DNA of 64,000 nucleotides from Rhodanobacter soli. GTDB taxonomy: Bacteria; Pseudomonadota; Gammaproteobacteria; Xanthomonadales; Rhodanobacteraceae. Of this stretch, positions 1 through 9,918 are shown one piece after another. The notes beneath the pieces were generated by a model. That model was not told the origin of the DNA, did no database searches, and worked only from the letters and a program-made list of their open reading frames with translations. A program made the translations under genes and the position numbers. Each line of letters opens with the position of its first letter. Position 1 is the first letter of the stretch. The DNA lies in assembly GCF_040548735.1 (NCBI RefSeq), contig NZ_JBEPSD010000001.1:558001-622000 (forward strand), in the 5' to 3' direction.

Positions 1-86
1 TCGTCGCCGCGACCGAACTGGTCTGCGATGTGCTCGACCCGGGACATACGGCATTGATGAAAGCTGCGCAGGACATCCAACCATGA
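1..86 (+). CDS. recC: RecC, C-terminal end (partial)
   Basis: Only the last 27 codons are present, reading in frame from base 3 to a TGA at 84-86. The peptide ends in ALMKAAQDIQP. The stop overlaps the recB start as ATGA, the usual tight coupling of recC-recB-recD. RecC is the inactive-helicase, Chi-recognising subunit of the exonuclease V complex. The identification rests on context (position directly before recB and recD), because the fragment is too short to carry a diagnostic motif. Confidence 0.7.
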   Translation, partial: VAATELVCDVLDPGHTALMKAAQDIQP

Positions 87-3000
87 CCGCCGCCGAAGCC
101 CTGCCCCCGCTCGACTGGCGTGCCATGCCGCTGCACGGGCGCGTGCTGATCGAGGCCAGCGCCGGCACCGGCAAGACCTGGAACATCGGCGTGATCTACC
201 TGCGCCTGCTGCTCGAACGCGAGCTGCGCGTGGAGCAGATCCTGGTGACCACCTTCACCGATGCCGCCGCGCAGGAGTTGCGCGAGCGCCTGCGCCGACG
301 CCTGGTCGAGGCCGAGCGGCTGCTCGCATCCGCCTCCATCGACGCGGCCAGCGACGATCCCCTGGAAAGCTGGCTGGCCGCACTGTGCCCCGACGAAGAC
401 CGCACCCGCCACGCGCTGCGCCGGATCCAGCTCGCCCGCACCGACCTCGACCGCGCACCGGTGTCGACCATCCACGCGCTGTGCCAGCGCATCCAGCGCG
501 ACTACCCGCTGGAAAGCGGCGCCGCCTTCGCCAACGACAAGCTGTTCGACGAACAGCAGCTGATGCGCGAATGCGTGGAGGATTTCTGGCGCCGCCGCTA
601 TCTCGTCGGCGGCGTCGACCCGCGCGAAGCCGAGCTGCTGCTGAAGGACGGTCCCGAAGGCCTGCTGCGCGATCTCGGCGGGCTGGCGAACAACGCCGAC
701 GCGCGGATCGAGGCCGGTGGCCTGGCCGAGCTCGAACGCCGGCTGGCCACGCTGCGCACGCCGGACAGCATCACCGAACTGCAGCGGCTGGCCGGTGACA
801 GGACCCTCTACGCGCCGCGCAAGAGCGCGCTGTCGAACCGGCTCGACAAGATCGCCCGCGCGCTGCAGGACGACGATGAAGAACAGCTGGCCACCGCACT
901 CGACGACGCGTTCGACCCCGACCAGGTGCTCGCACAGGAAGCACCCGCCAGCGCCGGCACGCTCAACGCCCATCCCTTGATCGAGGCCCTGCAGGCGCTG
1001 CGTCCACTGCTGCAGTTGCGCACCACCTTCACCCGCGGCGCCGTGCTGGCCGAAGCGGCGCAAGCCTGCCGCGAAGAGATGCCGCGGCGCGCACGCCAGC
1101 GTCACGTCATGACGTTCTCGATGCTGATCGACGCGGTATACCAGCGGCTCTGCGGCGAACAGGCCGACGAGGTACTGGCGGACCGTTTGTACGACGCGTT
1201 CCCGGTCGCCCTGATCGACGAGTTCCAGGACACCGACCAACGCCAGTTCGCGATCTTCGAGCGGATTTACCGCGGACGCGGCACGCTGGTGATGATCGGC
1301 GACCCCAAGCAGGCCATCTACAGTTTCCGCGGCGGCGACATCGCCGCCTACCTGCGCGCCAGCGAACAGGCGGGCCAGCGCTTTTCGCTAGGGACCAATC
1401 ACCGTTCCAGCCGTGCCCTGGTCGAGGCCCTGAACGCCTGGTACGGCCACACCGAAGGCGGCTTCGGCCAGCCGCAGATCCGCTACCAGCAGGTCGCGCC
1501 GGCCGGCAAGGCGGACGAGAAGCCGTATGCCGTCAACGATGAAACCGTGGCGCAACCGCTGGTGATCCATCCGTTTCGCGGCGACGCGGTCGACAGGAAA
1601 GGCAACCCGCTGAAGGCGCTCGGCGAACTCGAAGCGCTGGCGCTGGACGACTGCGCCAACCGCATCGCCGAGCTGCTCAACGATCCACGACAGCGGATCG
1701 GCGGCCAGCGGGTGACGCCGGGAGACATCGCCGTGCTGCTGTCCACCAACAACCAGATCGTGGCGCTGCGCTCGCGACTGGTCGCGCGCGGCGTGCCCTG
1801 CGTGGGCGGCGGCCGCGGCAACGTCTTCGCCGGCGAGGTCGCGCGCGAGCTGGAGCTGATCCTGCACGCCGTACTGCACCCCGACGACGACCAGGCCGTG
1901 CGCGGCGCGCTCGCCACCCGCCTGCTCGGCGCCACGCTGGAACAATTCCGCGCCTGGCAGGATCAGCCCGCCGCGTTCGAACGCGAGCTGGAGCGTTTCG
2001 AGGCGTGGCGCGCACTGGTACGCAGTCGCGGCGTGCTGGCACTGATCGAGGCCTTGCTGGCCATTCGCGCCACCGCCTTGCTCGCGCTGCCCGAAGGCGA
2101 GCGCGTGCTCACCGACCTGCGCCACCTGGGCGAATTGCTGGCCGCCGAGGAGAGCACACGACAGGGTCTGGATGGCCTCTATACGTGGTTGCTGGAGATG
2201 CGCCAGGAGGGCGCCGACGGCGATGCCGAAGCCGCCGACGAACGCCAGCTGCGCATCGAGAGCGATGCGCGCCGGGTGCAGCTGCTCACCATCCACGCCA
2301 GCAAGGGGCTGGAATTCCCGATCGTGTTCCTGCCGCTGGTATGGCGCATCGGCAGCCGCAGCGGCATCTACGCGCCGAAGCTGTTGCGCTATCACGACGC
2401 CAGCGGCCGGCGCTGTGTGGACCTGGGCTCGGCCGACTTCATCGAGCATCGCGGCCGGCACTTCCGCGAGGAACTGGAGGAACGCCTGCGCCTGCTCTAC
2501 GTCGCCCTGACCCGCGCCGTGCACGCGGTGCACGTGTACTGGGTCGACCGCGGCCCGCTGCCGGCTGGCGATGCGCATGCCTGGGAGTGGGCAGCGATCG
2601 ACCTGCTGATCCGGCAGGCGCAGCAACGCCTGGCGCTGGCCGAGGGCGAAGCCTCGCTGGAGGCGATGGCCGCAACGCTCGGCGGCATGCAATTGTCCGC
2701 GCCGTTCGCCGACGTCTTCGTCGGCTATCAACCGCCGGCCGAGACAGCCTCGCCGCGGGCCACGCAAGCACCGCTGCCGCGCCTGCGTCCCTACCAGTGG
2801 CTGCACAGCTTCAGCGGCCTGACCCGGTACGCGGCCGCCGCCGTGGTGATCGACGACCGCGACGCCAGCGACGAAGCCGGCCAGGAGGAACCCGCGGCCG
2901 GCGTCGATGAGTCTGCCGAGGACGGCCGCCTGCTGAGCCTGTACCCGCTGCGCGGCCCGCGTTTCGGCGACGCCGTGCATCAGGTGTTCGAACTGGCCCA

Positions 3001-3670
3001 GCCCGGCCCGGTATGGCCCGGGCAGCGCCAGCTGTTGCACCGGCAACTGGCCGCACAGGCGATCAAGGCCCACAACGTGACGCCGGACGAAGCGCTGGAA
3101 CGGGTGGGCCGGATGATCGACCGCGCGCGCCAGGCCGACCTCGGCAGCGGCCTGCGCCTGTGCGACATCGCCCCCGAGCAACGCATCGTCGAGTTCGAAT
3201 TCCAGTTCCCCGTGCATCAGGTTCCGCTGGCGCGGCTACGCCGGCTGTGCGCCGCGCACGGGCGGGCCGACGTCGTGCCGGCCAGCCTCGACGCCGGCAC
3301 GCTCAACGGCATGCTCACCGGCTTCGCCGACCTGATCGTCGAATGGGATGGCCGCTTCCACGTGCTCGACTACAAGACCAACTGGCTCGGCGCACGGCTG
3401 CGCGACTACCAGGGCAACTCGCTCGACGCCGCGATGGCCGAGCATCATTACCCGCTGCAGGCGTTGCTCTACACGGTGGCCCTGCACCGCTATCTGCGCC
3501 AGCGCATGGACGGCTATACGGCCGAACGCCAGCTCGGCGAAAGCTGGTACCTGTTCGTGCGTGCGCTCGGCCTCGCACCGGGGCATGGCGTATGGCGCCA
3601 CCGTTGGCCCGTGGCGCTGATCGAGGCGCTGGACGACGCCTTCGCCGGCACGCAGGAGGCTGCCGCATGA
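83..3670 (+). CDS. recB: Exodeoxyribonuclease V beta subunit RecB
   Basis: This 1195-residue protein is the 3'-5' helicase/nuclease subunit of RecBCD, which resects double-strand breaks and loads RecA. The N-terminal UvrD-like helicase shows the Walker A motif AGTGKT at residues 27-32, a Walker B-type LIDEFQDTD near 376-384, GDPKQAIYSFRGGD just after it, and TIHASKGLEFPIVF near 738. The C-terminal RecB nuclease domain has GFADLIVEW followed by VLDYKTNWLG near 1094-1103, containing the catalytic Asp and Lys. Length matches E. coli RecB (1180). The start overlaps the recC stop and the stop overlaps the recD start, both as ATGA, so the three genes are translationally coupled. Confidence 0.97.
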   Translation: MTAAEALPPLDWRAMPLHGRVLIEASAGTGKTWNIGVIYLRLLLERELRVEQILVTTFTDAAAQELRERLRRRLVEAERLLASASIDAASDDPLESWLAALCPDEDRTRHALRRIQLARTDLDRAPVSTIHALCQRIQRDYPLESGAAFANDKLFDEQQLMRECVEDFWRRRYLVGGVDPREAELLLKDGPEGLLRDLGGLANNADARIEAGGLAELERRLATLRTPDSITELQRLAGDRTLYAPRKSALSNRLDKIARALQDDDEEQLATALDDAFDPDQVLAQEAPASAGTLNAHPLIEALQALRPLLQLRTTFTRGAVLAEAAQACREEMPRRARQRHVMTFSMLIDAVYQRLCGEQADEVLADRLYDAFPVALIDEFQDTDQRQFAIFERIYRGRGTLVMIGDPKQAIYSFRGGDIAAYLRASEQAGQRFSLGTNHRSSRALVEALNAWYGHTEGGFGQPQIRYQQVAPAGKADEKPYAVNDETVAQPLVIHPFRGDAVDRKGNPLKALGELEALALDDCANRIAELLNDPRQRIGGQRVTPGDIAVLLSTNNQIVALRSRLVARGVPCVGGGRGNVFAGEVARELELILHAVLHPDDDQAVRGALATRLLGATLEQFRAWQDQPAAFERELERFEAWRALVRSRGVLALIEALLAIRATALLALPEGERVLTDLRHLGELLAAEESTRQGLDGLYTWLLEMRQEGADGDAEAADERQLRIESDARRVQLLTIHASKGLEFPIVFLPLVWRIGSRSGIYAPKLLRYHDASGRRCVDLGSADFIEHRGRHFREELEERLRLLYVALTRAVHAVHVYWVDRGPLPAGDAHAWEWAAIDLLIRQAQQRLALAEGEASLEAMAATLGGMQLSAPFADVFVGYQPPAETASPRATQAPLPRLRPYQWLHSFSGLTRYAAAAVVIDDRDASDEAGQEEPAAGVDESAEDGRLLSLYPLRGPRFGDAVHQVFELAQPGPVWPGQRQLLHRQLAAQAIKAHNVTPDEALERVGRMIDRARQADLGSGLRLCDIAPEQRIVEFEFQFPVHQVPLARLRRLCAAHGRADVVPASLDAGTLNGMLTGFADLIVEWDGRFHVLDYKTNWLGARLRDYQGNSLDAAMAEHHYPLQALLYTVALHRYLRQRMDGYTAERQLGESWYLFVRALGLAPGHGVWRHRWPVALIEALDDAFAGTQEAAA

Positions 3671-5547
3671 ACCGTCCGCCTGACCACGTCGCCGAAACCG
3701 ACGAGCGCGCGATCGACCAGACCCTGACGCAATGGGTGCTCCGACGCAGCGGCTCCGCCCTGCTCGCCGCCGCCACGCGGGCGGCCAGCAACGCCGAAGG
3801 CCACGGCCATTCCTGCGCGTGGCTGGACGACCCGCAGGCCGATGCCCACTTCGACACCGATGCGCTGCAGGCCTTGCGCCAGCACGCATGGGTCGGCGAT
3901 GGCTCGCACTTCACCCCGTTCGTGCTCGACGCGCAGGATCGCTTCTACCTGTGGCGCAACTGGCAGCATGAATCGAAGCTCGCCGCCGCGATCCTGCAAC
4001 GCAGCGCACAACGCACGCTGCCGATTCCCGCCGCCACCCTGGCCGAAGACCTGGACGCGCTGTTCGCCGGCATGCCGCACGGCCCCACCGACTGGCAGCG
4101 CGCCGCCGCGGCTGCCGTGCCCGGTGCGCGCTTCTTCGTGCTTACCGGCGGCCCCGGTACCGGCAAGACCACCACCGTCGTACGCATGCTGCTGATGCTG
4201 CTGCAGCATGCGCAAGCCTGCGGCCTGCCGGCGCAGCCGTCCATCGCGCTGGCCGCACCCACCGGCAAGGCCGCGCAGCGCCTGGTGCAGGCCATCGCCA
4301 AGGGCAAGGCCGAGCTGCAGGTGGCGTTGGGCGAAGACCGACAGCCGGCGGGCAATGCCCGTTCCGCGAACCCGCTCCGACCCAACCTGTCGAACCTGCT
4401 GCAGCAGATCCCGCACGCCGACGCGCGCACGCTGCATCGCCTGCTCGGCTACCGGCCGATGGACAATAGCTTCAGCCGCGGCCCGCGCAACCCGCTGGCC
4501 GAGGACATCGTGGTGGTCGACGAGGCCTCGATGGTGGATCTGGCCATGATGCGCCAGCTGCTGGAAGCGCTGCGCCCCGACGCGGTGCTGATCCTGCTCG
4601 GCGATCCGGGCCAGCTCGCCTCGGTCGATGCCGGCTCGGTGCTGGCCGACATCGTCGCCAGTGCGCCATCGAACCCATTGCCGCCGTCACTGGCCGGCCT
4701 GCTCGCACCGCTGCTGCAACACGCTCCACCCATCACCACGGCCAACGCCGCGCTGGCCGGGCAGGTACTCACCCTCACCCATACCTGGCGCGCAGGCAGC
4801 GGTCTGCAGCGCGGCATCGAGGCGTTGCGCGACACGCCCGACCCGGCCTGGCTGGACACCTTGCTGCGCGAGCGGGCGGACGGCGACCTGCACCTGCGCC
4901 ACTGCCCCAACCCGCATGCCCTGCGCGCCTGTGTCGACGGCTGGATCGAACGCCACGCCGATCTGCTGCAATCGCTGCTGACGCCAGCCACCGACGCGGG
5001 CGAGGCGCTGCAGCGACTGCGCCAGCTGCAGATCCTGTGCGCGCTGCGCGACGGCCCGTTCGGCGCACAAGGTCTCAACGACCTGATCGCGCGTCGGCTC
5101 GCCATCCGTTTCGGCATCGACGGCAGCCGCGCCTGGTACCACGGCCGCCCCGTCATCATCACCCGCAACGACTATGCCCGCGGCCTGTTCAACGGCGACG
5201 TCGGCATCGCGCTGGAAGGTGCGGAAGGACTGCGCGTGTGGTTCGAGCTCAGCGACCGCGACGGCAATGCCGGCCTGCGCAGCTACTCGCCACGCGCCCT
5301 GCCCGCCCACGAAAGTGCCTGGGCGATCACCATCCACCGCAGCCAGGGCTCGGAATACCACGACGTGGCCGTGCTGCTGCCGCCCGACCCGGACAACCGC
5401 GTGCTCACCCGCGAACTGGTCTACACCGCCATCTCGCGTGCCCGGACCCACGCCGAAATCTGGACCACCGACGACTCGCTGCGCGCCGCACTGGCGCGCC
5501 CGATCCGCCGCCAGGGCGGTCTGCGCGAACGGCTACGGTCACCATAA
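3667..5547 (+). CDS. recD: Exodeoxyribonuclease V alpha subunit RecD
   Basis: The product is the 5'-3' helicase subunit of RecBCD, 626 residues starting at MNRPPDH. The start is set by the ATGA overlap with recB; the open frame extends upstream but only through recB coding sequence. Superfamily 1B motifs are intact: Walker A TGGPGTGKTTT near residue 160-170, Walker B VVDEASMVDL near 283-292, LLGDPGQLASVDAGSVL, and the C-terminal AITIHRSQGSEYHDV and VYTAISRAR. An N-terminal domain of about 120 residues binds RecC in known structures. It is the last gene of the recCBD unit; pilE converges on it 81 bp downstream. Confidence 0.97.
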   Translation: MNRPPDHVAETDERAIDQTLTQWVLRRSGSALLAAATRAASNAEGHGHSCAWLDDPQADAHFDTDALQALRQHAWVGDGSHFTPFVLDAQDRFYLWRNWQHESKLAAAILQRSAQRTLPIPAATLAEDLDALFAGMPHGPTDWQRAAAAAVPGARFFVLTGGPGTGKTTTVVRMLLMLLQHAQACGLPAQPSIALAAPTGKAAQRLVQAIAKGKAELQVALGEDRQPAGNARSANPLRPNLSNLLQQIPHADARTLHRLLGYRPMDNSFSRGPRNPLAEDIVVVDEASMVDLAMMRQLLEALRPDAVLILLGDPGQLASVDAGSVLADIVASAPSNPLPPSLAGLLAPLLQHAPPITTANAALAGQVLTLTHTWRAGSGLQRGIEALRDTPDPAWLDTLLRERADGDLHLRHCPNPHALRACVDGWIERHADLLQSLLTPATDAGEALQRLRQLQILCALRDGPFGAQGLNDLIARRLAIRFGIDGSRAWYHGRPVIITRNDYARGLFNGDVGIALEGAEGLRVWFELSDRDGNAGLRSYSPRALPAHESAWAITIHRSQGSEYHDVAVLLPPDPDNRVLTRELVYTAISRARTHAEIWTTDDSLRAALARPIRRQGGLRERLRSP

Positions 5548-5628
5548 ACGCCGCAAAGCCGCGGCATTCACGGGTATCCGCACGCTCTTGATCTTCCGCC
5601 AAAATCCAGCGCGGAAGAGCTTACGGCA

Positions 5629-6087
5629 TCACCAGCATCCAGCCACACCAGCGGAGCCGGTGACATCGCGCTTGCCAGTCTGATCGAGCGAGAGCGTGCC
5701 GCACTTGGCATCGCGGCTCAGCTGCGCACCCTTCGGCGTGGCCGTGATCTTGTAGGCCGATACGCTCAACGAGGTGGACGGCAGGTCGTAGTCGTAATCG
5801 GCGCCGGTGCGCTGGACACTGGCGCAATCCAGCCCCGGCAGCGCCGCGCTCTTGTAGCTGAGATTGGTGGTGTAGTAGCGCTCCATGTAGTTGGCGTGCT
5901 CCGACAGGCAGCCTTCCGCCGCCACCCGCTTGGTCTTGGTGATGTAGTTGGTGTACGTGGGCAAGGCGATCGCGGCAAGGATCGCGATGATCGCCACCAC
6001 GATCATCAGCTCGATCAGGGTGAAACCGGCGCTGCGGCGCATGCGCATGGCCGCCGCGCCATTTCCATCCGGTGAGAATCGTTTCAT
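5629..6087 (-). CDS. pilE: Type IV pilin PilE-like minor/major pilin
   Basis: This 152-residue type IV pilin has the class-III prepilin signature [25 protein letters not shown]: peptidase cleavage after the Gly, Phe at +1 and Glu at +5. Paired cysteines lie in the C-terminal half, including a terminal GCW. The start at 6087 is chosen because AAAGGA lies 8 bases upstream; the internal ATG at 6045, which would give a more usual short leader, has no visible ribosome binding site. The leader is then 21 residues, long for this class. It is the last gene of the fimT-pilVWXY1-pilE operon, 12 bp after pilY1, where PilE assists minor-pilin priming of pilus assembly. Whether it is the main pilin or a minor one cannot be told from sequence. 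Confidence 0.88.
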   Translation of the reverse strand: MKRFSPDGNGAAAMRMRRSAGFTLIELMIVVAIIAILAAIALPTYTNYITKTKRVAAEGCLSEHANYMERYYTTNLSYKSAALPGLDCASVQRTGADYDYDLPSTSLSVSAYKITATPKGAQLSRDAKCGTLSLDQTGKRDVTGSAGVAGCW

Positions 6088-6099
6088 CGCTGCAATCCT

Positions 6100-9000
6100 T
6101 TACTGGTTGATCAGTTCGCGCCACGAAACCCGCTGGATGCTTCCGGTCGAGCCTGACGTGGTGATGCTGCTGTTCGAGCCGTTGTCGAAACTCACCAGCA
6201 TGCTGCCGCCTACGAAGATAGGGTTGTTGGGCAGCGAGCTGAAGCCGATGCCGGCGGCCGGGTAGCTCTTGTCGCCCACGGTAACCGTGTCGGACGCGTT
6301 CACCATGCCATCGCCGTTGACGTCGAAGAAGTTGTCGGACGGATTGGTGCCAGTGAACGGATTGATCGCCATGATCCAGCCGCCACCGGACGGATTGCAC
6401 ACGTCGGCGGCTTGCGGAATCCGCGTGGTGCCCAACAACAGGTTGCCCTGGAACTGGTTGGAGGTCACGATCCGCTCACCTTCGGACACGAGGGCGCCGC
6501 CAGTGCCGGTCGGCGAGAGCAGATCCATGTACCAGCCCGACTTGCCCGTCATGTCGGACGAGGTCGGCGCGGGCGTCACCGCCCGCGCCGGCGATACCGG
6601 CGGCGTCGCCTTGGAGTCGCCTGCCGTCTCCGCCACGATGGCGCGCTGCACGAGGTTGTCGGCACGGGTCATGGTGGAAGCGATCATCGGGCTGTTGGTG
6701 GCGTCGGTGGTCTGCACGATCAGGCCGTACCAGCTCTGGGTGGCCGTATTGGTGAGGTCGGCCGTGCTCAGATACTGGCCAGTACCGAAGAACACCCAGG
6801 TATTGCCACTTGCCGGGTCCTTGCCTACCAGCATGCCACCCGTAATCGGCTGCAAGTTGGCGGAGCTGTCCTTGGCAACGAACAGCAGGCTACCGGTGCT
6901 GTTCGGCGTGCTGGTAGTCGTGCCGCTGCCGGTGTTGAGTGTGAACGACCACACATTGCCGTGCAGGTCGCCGGCATAGGCCACCGTGCTGACGCCGGTG
7001 CCCGCCGGATCCATCCACACGCCCGGGGCGGCCAGGCCGTTGTCGGCAGTGGTGTCGGTGGTCGCGTGCACGTTGAGCGCCCCCGTGGCGAGATCGAACT
7101 GCAGCAAGGCCGACACGCCGGCCGTGCTGTTGTAGCCATTGCCTATCAATACCGACCAAATGCTGTCCGCGGTCTGCGCAATCACCGGCTTGCCGGACAT
7201 CTGGCCGATGTAGTTGCTGTTGGTCTTGCCGTCTCCGGCGGAACGCTCCCACAGGAACTTGATCGCGGTCGGATCGGTGATGTCGAAAGCGTAGACTGCC
7301 TTGGCCAGGCCGCGACCGGTGGTGCCTACCAGCACCGTCTTCCATGCGCTGCCCATGTAGACATCCGCCACCGTTAGCTCGCCGTCGTTGAAATACTGAT
7401 GCGGCGCGCTCGTCGTGGTGCCGTAGTCGGGACTGGACAGTTGGCTGAGGCCAACCAGCACGCCGGCGCTGCCCGTGGTGAGCACGGCGCCCGGAATGTA
7501 GGCAAATTTTTCCGCGCCGGTGGTGGCGTCGAAACCGTGCAGCATGCCGTCATTGGCGGCGACATAGAGCAGCTCGGCGCGCGAGGCGGCGGTGCTGGGC
7601 GTGAAATTTCCCTTGTTGTCTGTCGTGCCGCTGGCGAACGCCAGGTACGTTGTCGAGCCCGTGAAGGTCTGGTTGGCGAACAGGTTCGGATCAGGTGAAC
7701 CTACGTAGATCGGCTGCGAGTCGACGATGTCGCCCAGCGGCGTGTCGCGGTTGCGGTAGGTGCCGCCGGTATTCTTCTGCTCCAGCGTGGCGTCGCCGCG
7801 CAGGTAGTTGACCATGTTCGCCTGGGCGGCCGCGGTACCGCCCAGCGCACTGAGTTGCGTGGGGGATAACGCGGGCGGCGTGCTGCCCGTGCCGTTCTTG
7901 AACACCACGTACGGCGAGGTATTCCCTGTTGCCGCGGAGTTGTACGTCCAGATGTTCCGACTGGCTGCCGCCGGCAGCGAATTCGCCGCGGTCCAGGTCG
8001 GGGTGGCGGCGATCGTTCCGGTGTTGGGATCCACTGCCAGCGCCTTCAGGTCGCCCTTCCACTTGGCCGTGTAGTAATTGGCCTGGTACGCCACCGTACC
8101 GGTCTTCAGCTGGGTGGAGTTGGCCGCCAGGCTGGCGCCGGTGCCCACGCGTTCGGAGGCACGTTTCAACGCATCCTTCAGGCCGCTGGCGAACGCCTCG
8201 GGGCTGGTGGCGGAATAGAAGCCGCCATGGCCGTCGACGGCGGCGTGCGCAAGGTCGGCGATGTTGTTCTGGCTATCGGAGCTGGGGGTCGGCCAGCTGA
8301 AATTGGGAATGGCCGCGCCACCATTCGCCCAGTCGAAGATCTGCTTGACCGTCGTGCCCGCTGGCGAGATGCCGGTCGGCGAGAAGCCCATACCCAGAGT
8401 GAACGTGGTCATGTGCTGCCAGAACGCCGGGTCTTCCGTGCTGGTCGGCACTTCGTTGGGCGTACTGCCGCGCAAGTCGGTCACCCAGTACTTCATCGCC
8501 ACGTCGGCAAGTGTGTCCGATGTGCTGTCCGAATACGGTGCGGCAGGCGTGTAGGTATAGGTCTGGTTATTGCTGCCGCTCAGCGTCGCCTTGGTGTTGT
8601 CCACATTGCCGATATTGCTGGGCGTACTGCCATTCCAGAAGCCATCGGTGGTCAAGATGCTGTATGACTGTCGGCAGGCAAGCTCGGTGTCGGTGCCGCT
8701 GACGTACCCGGACTCACCATCCAGAGTCAACCAAGGCTGCTGGGTACCGTAATATTTGCCCACGGCATTCAATGCGCCACGCAGTGGCGTCCAGCTCGTG
8801 GGTTTCGTGCCTGCCAGCCAATTCCACAGCTTGCTTTTTTGCGTACCGACGGTGCCATCGCCAAATGGCTTTACCAGCGCGATACCCGTCTGGTACGTGT
8901 CCCCATGCGCGGAAGTGGTGAAAGCATAATAGTCGTCCCCCAAGGAGCTTGAGCTCGCATTGCTTCCGCCGATCGACCCGAAGCCCACGCGAAAATTCGA

Positions 9001-9846
9001 GTCCACTCCGGAAAACGCGCTCATGACGCCGCTCTTGGCCATCAGCATGCGCGTGCGGTAATACGAAAACCAATTCGCGACATTCTGCTGCGCCGCACTG
9101 CTGTCATCGCAGACAGCCTGGCTCGCCGAAGGCAGCGACGCGCAGTCACCGCTCTGTCCTACATAGTGGGACGTGTTGCTGGTGCCTGTGGTGTAGGTGA
9201 AAAAGTACTTGTAGCTATACGTGGTGGCCGTGCAGGTGTTGCTGCCGTCAGGACCACTGTCGCCATAGTTACACGCATATTGGGGGGCGTAGTAGGTGTA
9301 GCCGTTCCAACTGCTATGCCGGCACTGCCCCTTATAGGTGCCGGAAGTCATCAATGTATCGCCCGAGTTGCAACTGAGCGTAGCCGCATACGTGCTCGTG
9401 CTGGCGATGGTGAACCTCGTGAAGTAGTTGAAACTTCCCTTGAACTGAGTCACATCGGTCGTGCTCGTATCGCGGAAGCCATCCTTGTAAGCACCCGTGA
9501 TACTCGGCGAATTTGGATACAGCGTGCCGTCGGCTTTTGGCGGCGGGGTATAAGTCACGGTCGGGTTGTAATACACGCCGTTTATGCCTGAATTGCGTTT
9601 GCCGCCAAGGCTCGTATCGCTCAGATCATCCGGCATGTAGTCGTTATCCATCGACCCCGAATCGTCCAGCATCAGCACGACATTCGGCGGCAGCGGCTTC
9701 TGGATGATCAGTGGCGCCTGCTCGACGGGGACGGTGGCCAGCGCGGGCGAGAAGGCGACGCCCAGCACCCACACGGACAGGCCGGCCGACAGCACCCTGC
9801 CGAAGAAACAGCCGGGCCCGCGATGCGGATGGAAGGTGATGTTCAT
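6100..9846 (-). CDS. pilY1: Type IV pilus tip adhesin/assembly protein PilY1
   Basis: PilY1 is a large secreted protein (1248 residues) at the pilus tip that with minor pilins promotes pilus extension, adhesion and surface sensing. A signal peptide (about residues 1-38, ending SPALA) precedes a von Willebrand A-like region with the metal-site motif MLDDSGSMD near 60-67. The long middle is Ser/Thr/Gly-rich, as in PilY1 N-terminal halves. The C-terminal half is the beta-propeller domain (DGMLHGFDATTG, YIPGAVL and similar), followed by an EF-hand-like calcium loop DVNGDGMVNASD near 1175. AGGAG lies 10 bases before the ATG. pilX ends 72 bp upstream and pilE follows after 12 bp. Confidence 0.95.
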   Translation of the reverse strand: MNITFHPHRGPGCFFGRVLSAGLSVWVLGVAFSPALATVPVEQAPLIIQKPLPPNVVLMLDDSGSMDNDYMPDDLSDTSLGGKRNSGINGVYYNPTVTYTPPPKADGTLYPNSPSITGAYKDGFRDTSTTDVTQFKGSFNYFTRFTIASTSTYAATLSCNSGDTLMTSGTYKGQCRHSSWNGYTYYAPQYACNYGDSGPDGSNTCTATTYSYKYFFTYTTGTSNTSHYVGQSGDCASLPSASQAVCDDSSAAQQNVANWFSYYRTRMLMAKSGVMSAFSGVDSNFRVGFGSIGGSNASSSSLGDDYYAFTTSAHGDTYQTGIALVKPFGDGTVGTQKSKLWNWLAGTKPTSWTPLRGALNAVGKYYGTQQPWLTLDGESGYVSGTDTELACRQSYSILTTDGFWNGSTPSNIGNVDNTKATLSGSNNQTYTYTPAAPYSDSTSDTLADVAMKYWVTDLRGSTPNEVPTSTEDPAFWQHMTTFTLGMGFSPTGISPAGTTVKQIFDWANGGAAIPNFSWPTPSSDSQNNIADLAHAAVDGHGGFYSATSPEAFASGLKDALKRASERVGTGASLAANSTQLKTGTVAYQANYYTAKWKGDLKALAVDPNTGTIAATPTWTAANSLPAAASRNIWTYNSAATGNTSPYVVFKNGTGSTPPALSPTQLSALGGTAAAQANMVNYLRGDATLEQKNTGGTYRNRDTPLGDIVDSQPIYVGSPDPNLFANQTFTGSTTYLAFASGTTDNKGNFTPSTAASRAELLYVAANDGMLHGFDATTGAEKFAYIPGAVLTTGSAGVLVGLSQLSSPDYGTTTSAPHQYFNDGELTVADVYMGSAWKTVLVGTTGRGLAKAVYAFDITDPTAIKFLWERSAGDGKTNSNYIGQMSGKPVIAQTADSIWSVLIGNGYNSTAGVSALLQFDLATGALNVHATTDTTADNGLAAPGVWMDPAGTGVSTVAYAGDLHGNVWSFTLNTGSGTTTSTPNSTGSLLFVAKDSSANLQPITGGMLVGKDPASGNTWVFFGTGQYLSTADLTNTATQSWYGLIVQTTDATNSPMIASTMTRADNLVQRAIVAETAGDSKATPPVSPARAVTPAPTSSDMTGKSGWYMDLLSPTGTGGALVSEGERIVTSNQFQGNLLLGTTRIPQAADVCNPSGGGWIMAINPFTGTNPSDNFFDVNGDGMVNASDTVTVGDKSYPAAGIGFSSLPNNPIFVGGSMLVSFDNGSNSSITTSGSTGSIQRVSWRELINQ

Positions 9847-9918
9847 GGCGATTCCGCTCCTGGGTGGTGCGGCATGGGTCGGCCCATGCGATCTTGTCTT
9901 TTGTCTGTGCCTTGACGA

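Noticed and set aside
1388-3217. A 609-codon minus-strand open frame opposite recB
   Set aside because: It covers conserved recB helicase and nuclease motifs in the reverse strand and has no ribosome binding site or family features.
5592-5618. Hairpin TCTTCCGC / GCGGAAGA between recD and pilE
   Set aside because: The stem is 8 bp with an 11-nt loop and has no T-run on either strand; too weak to name as a terminator.
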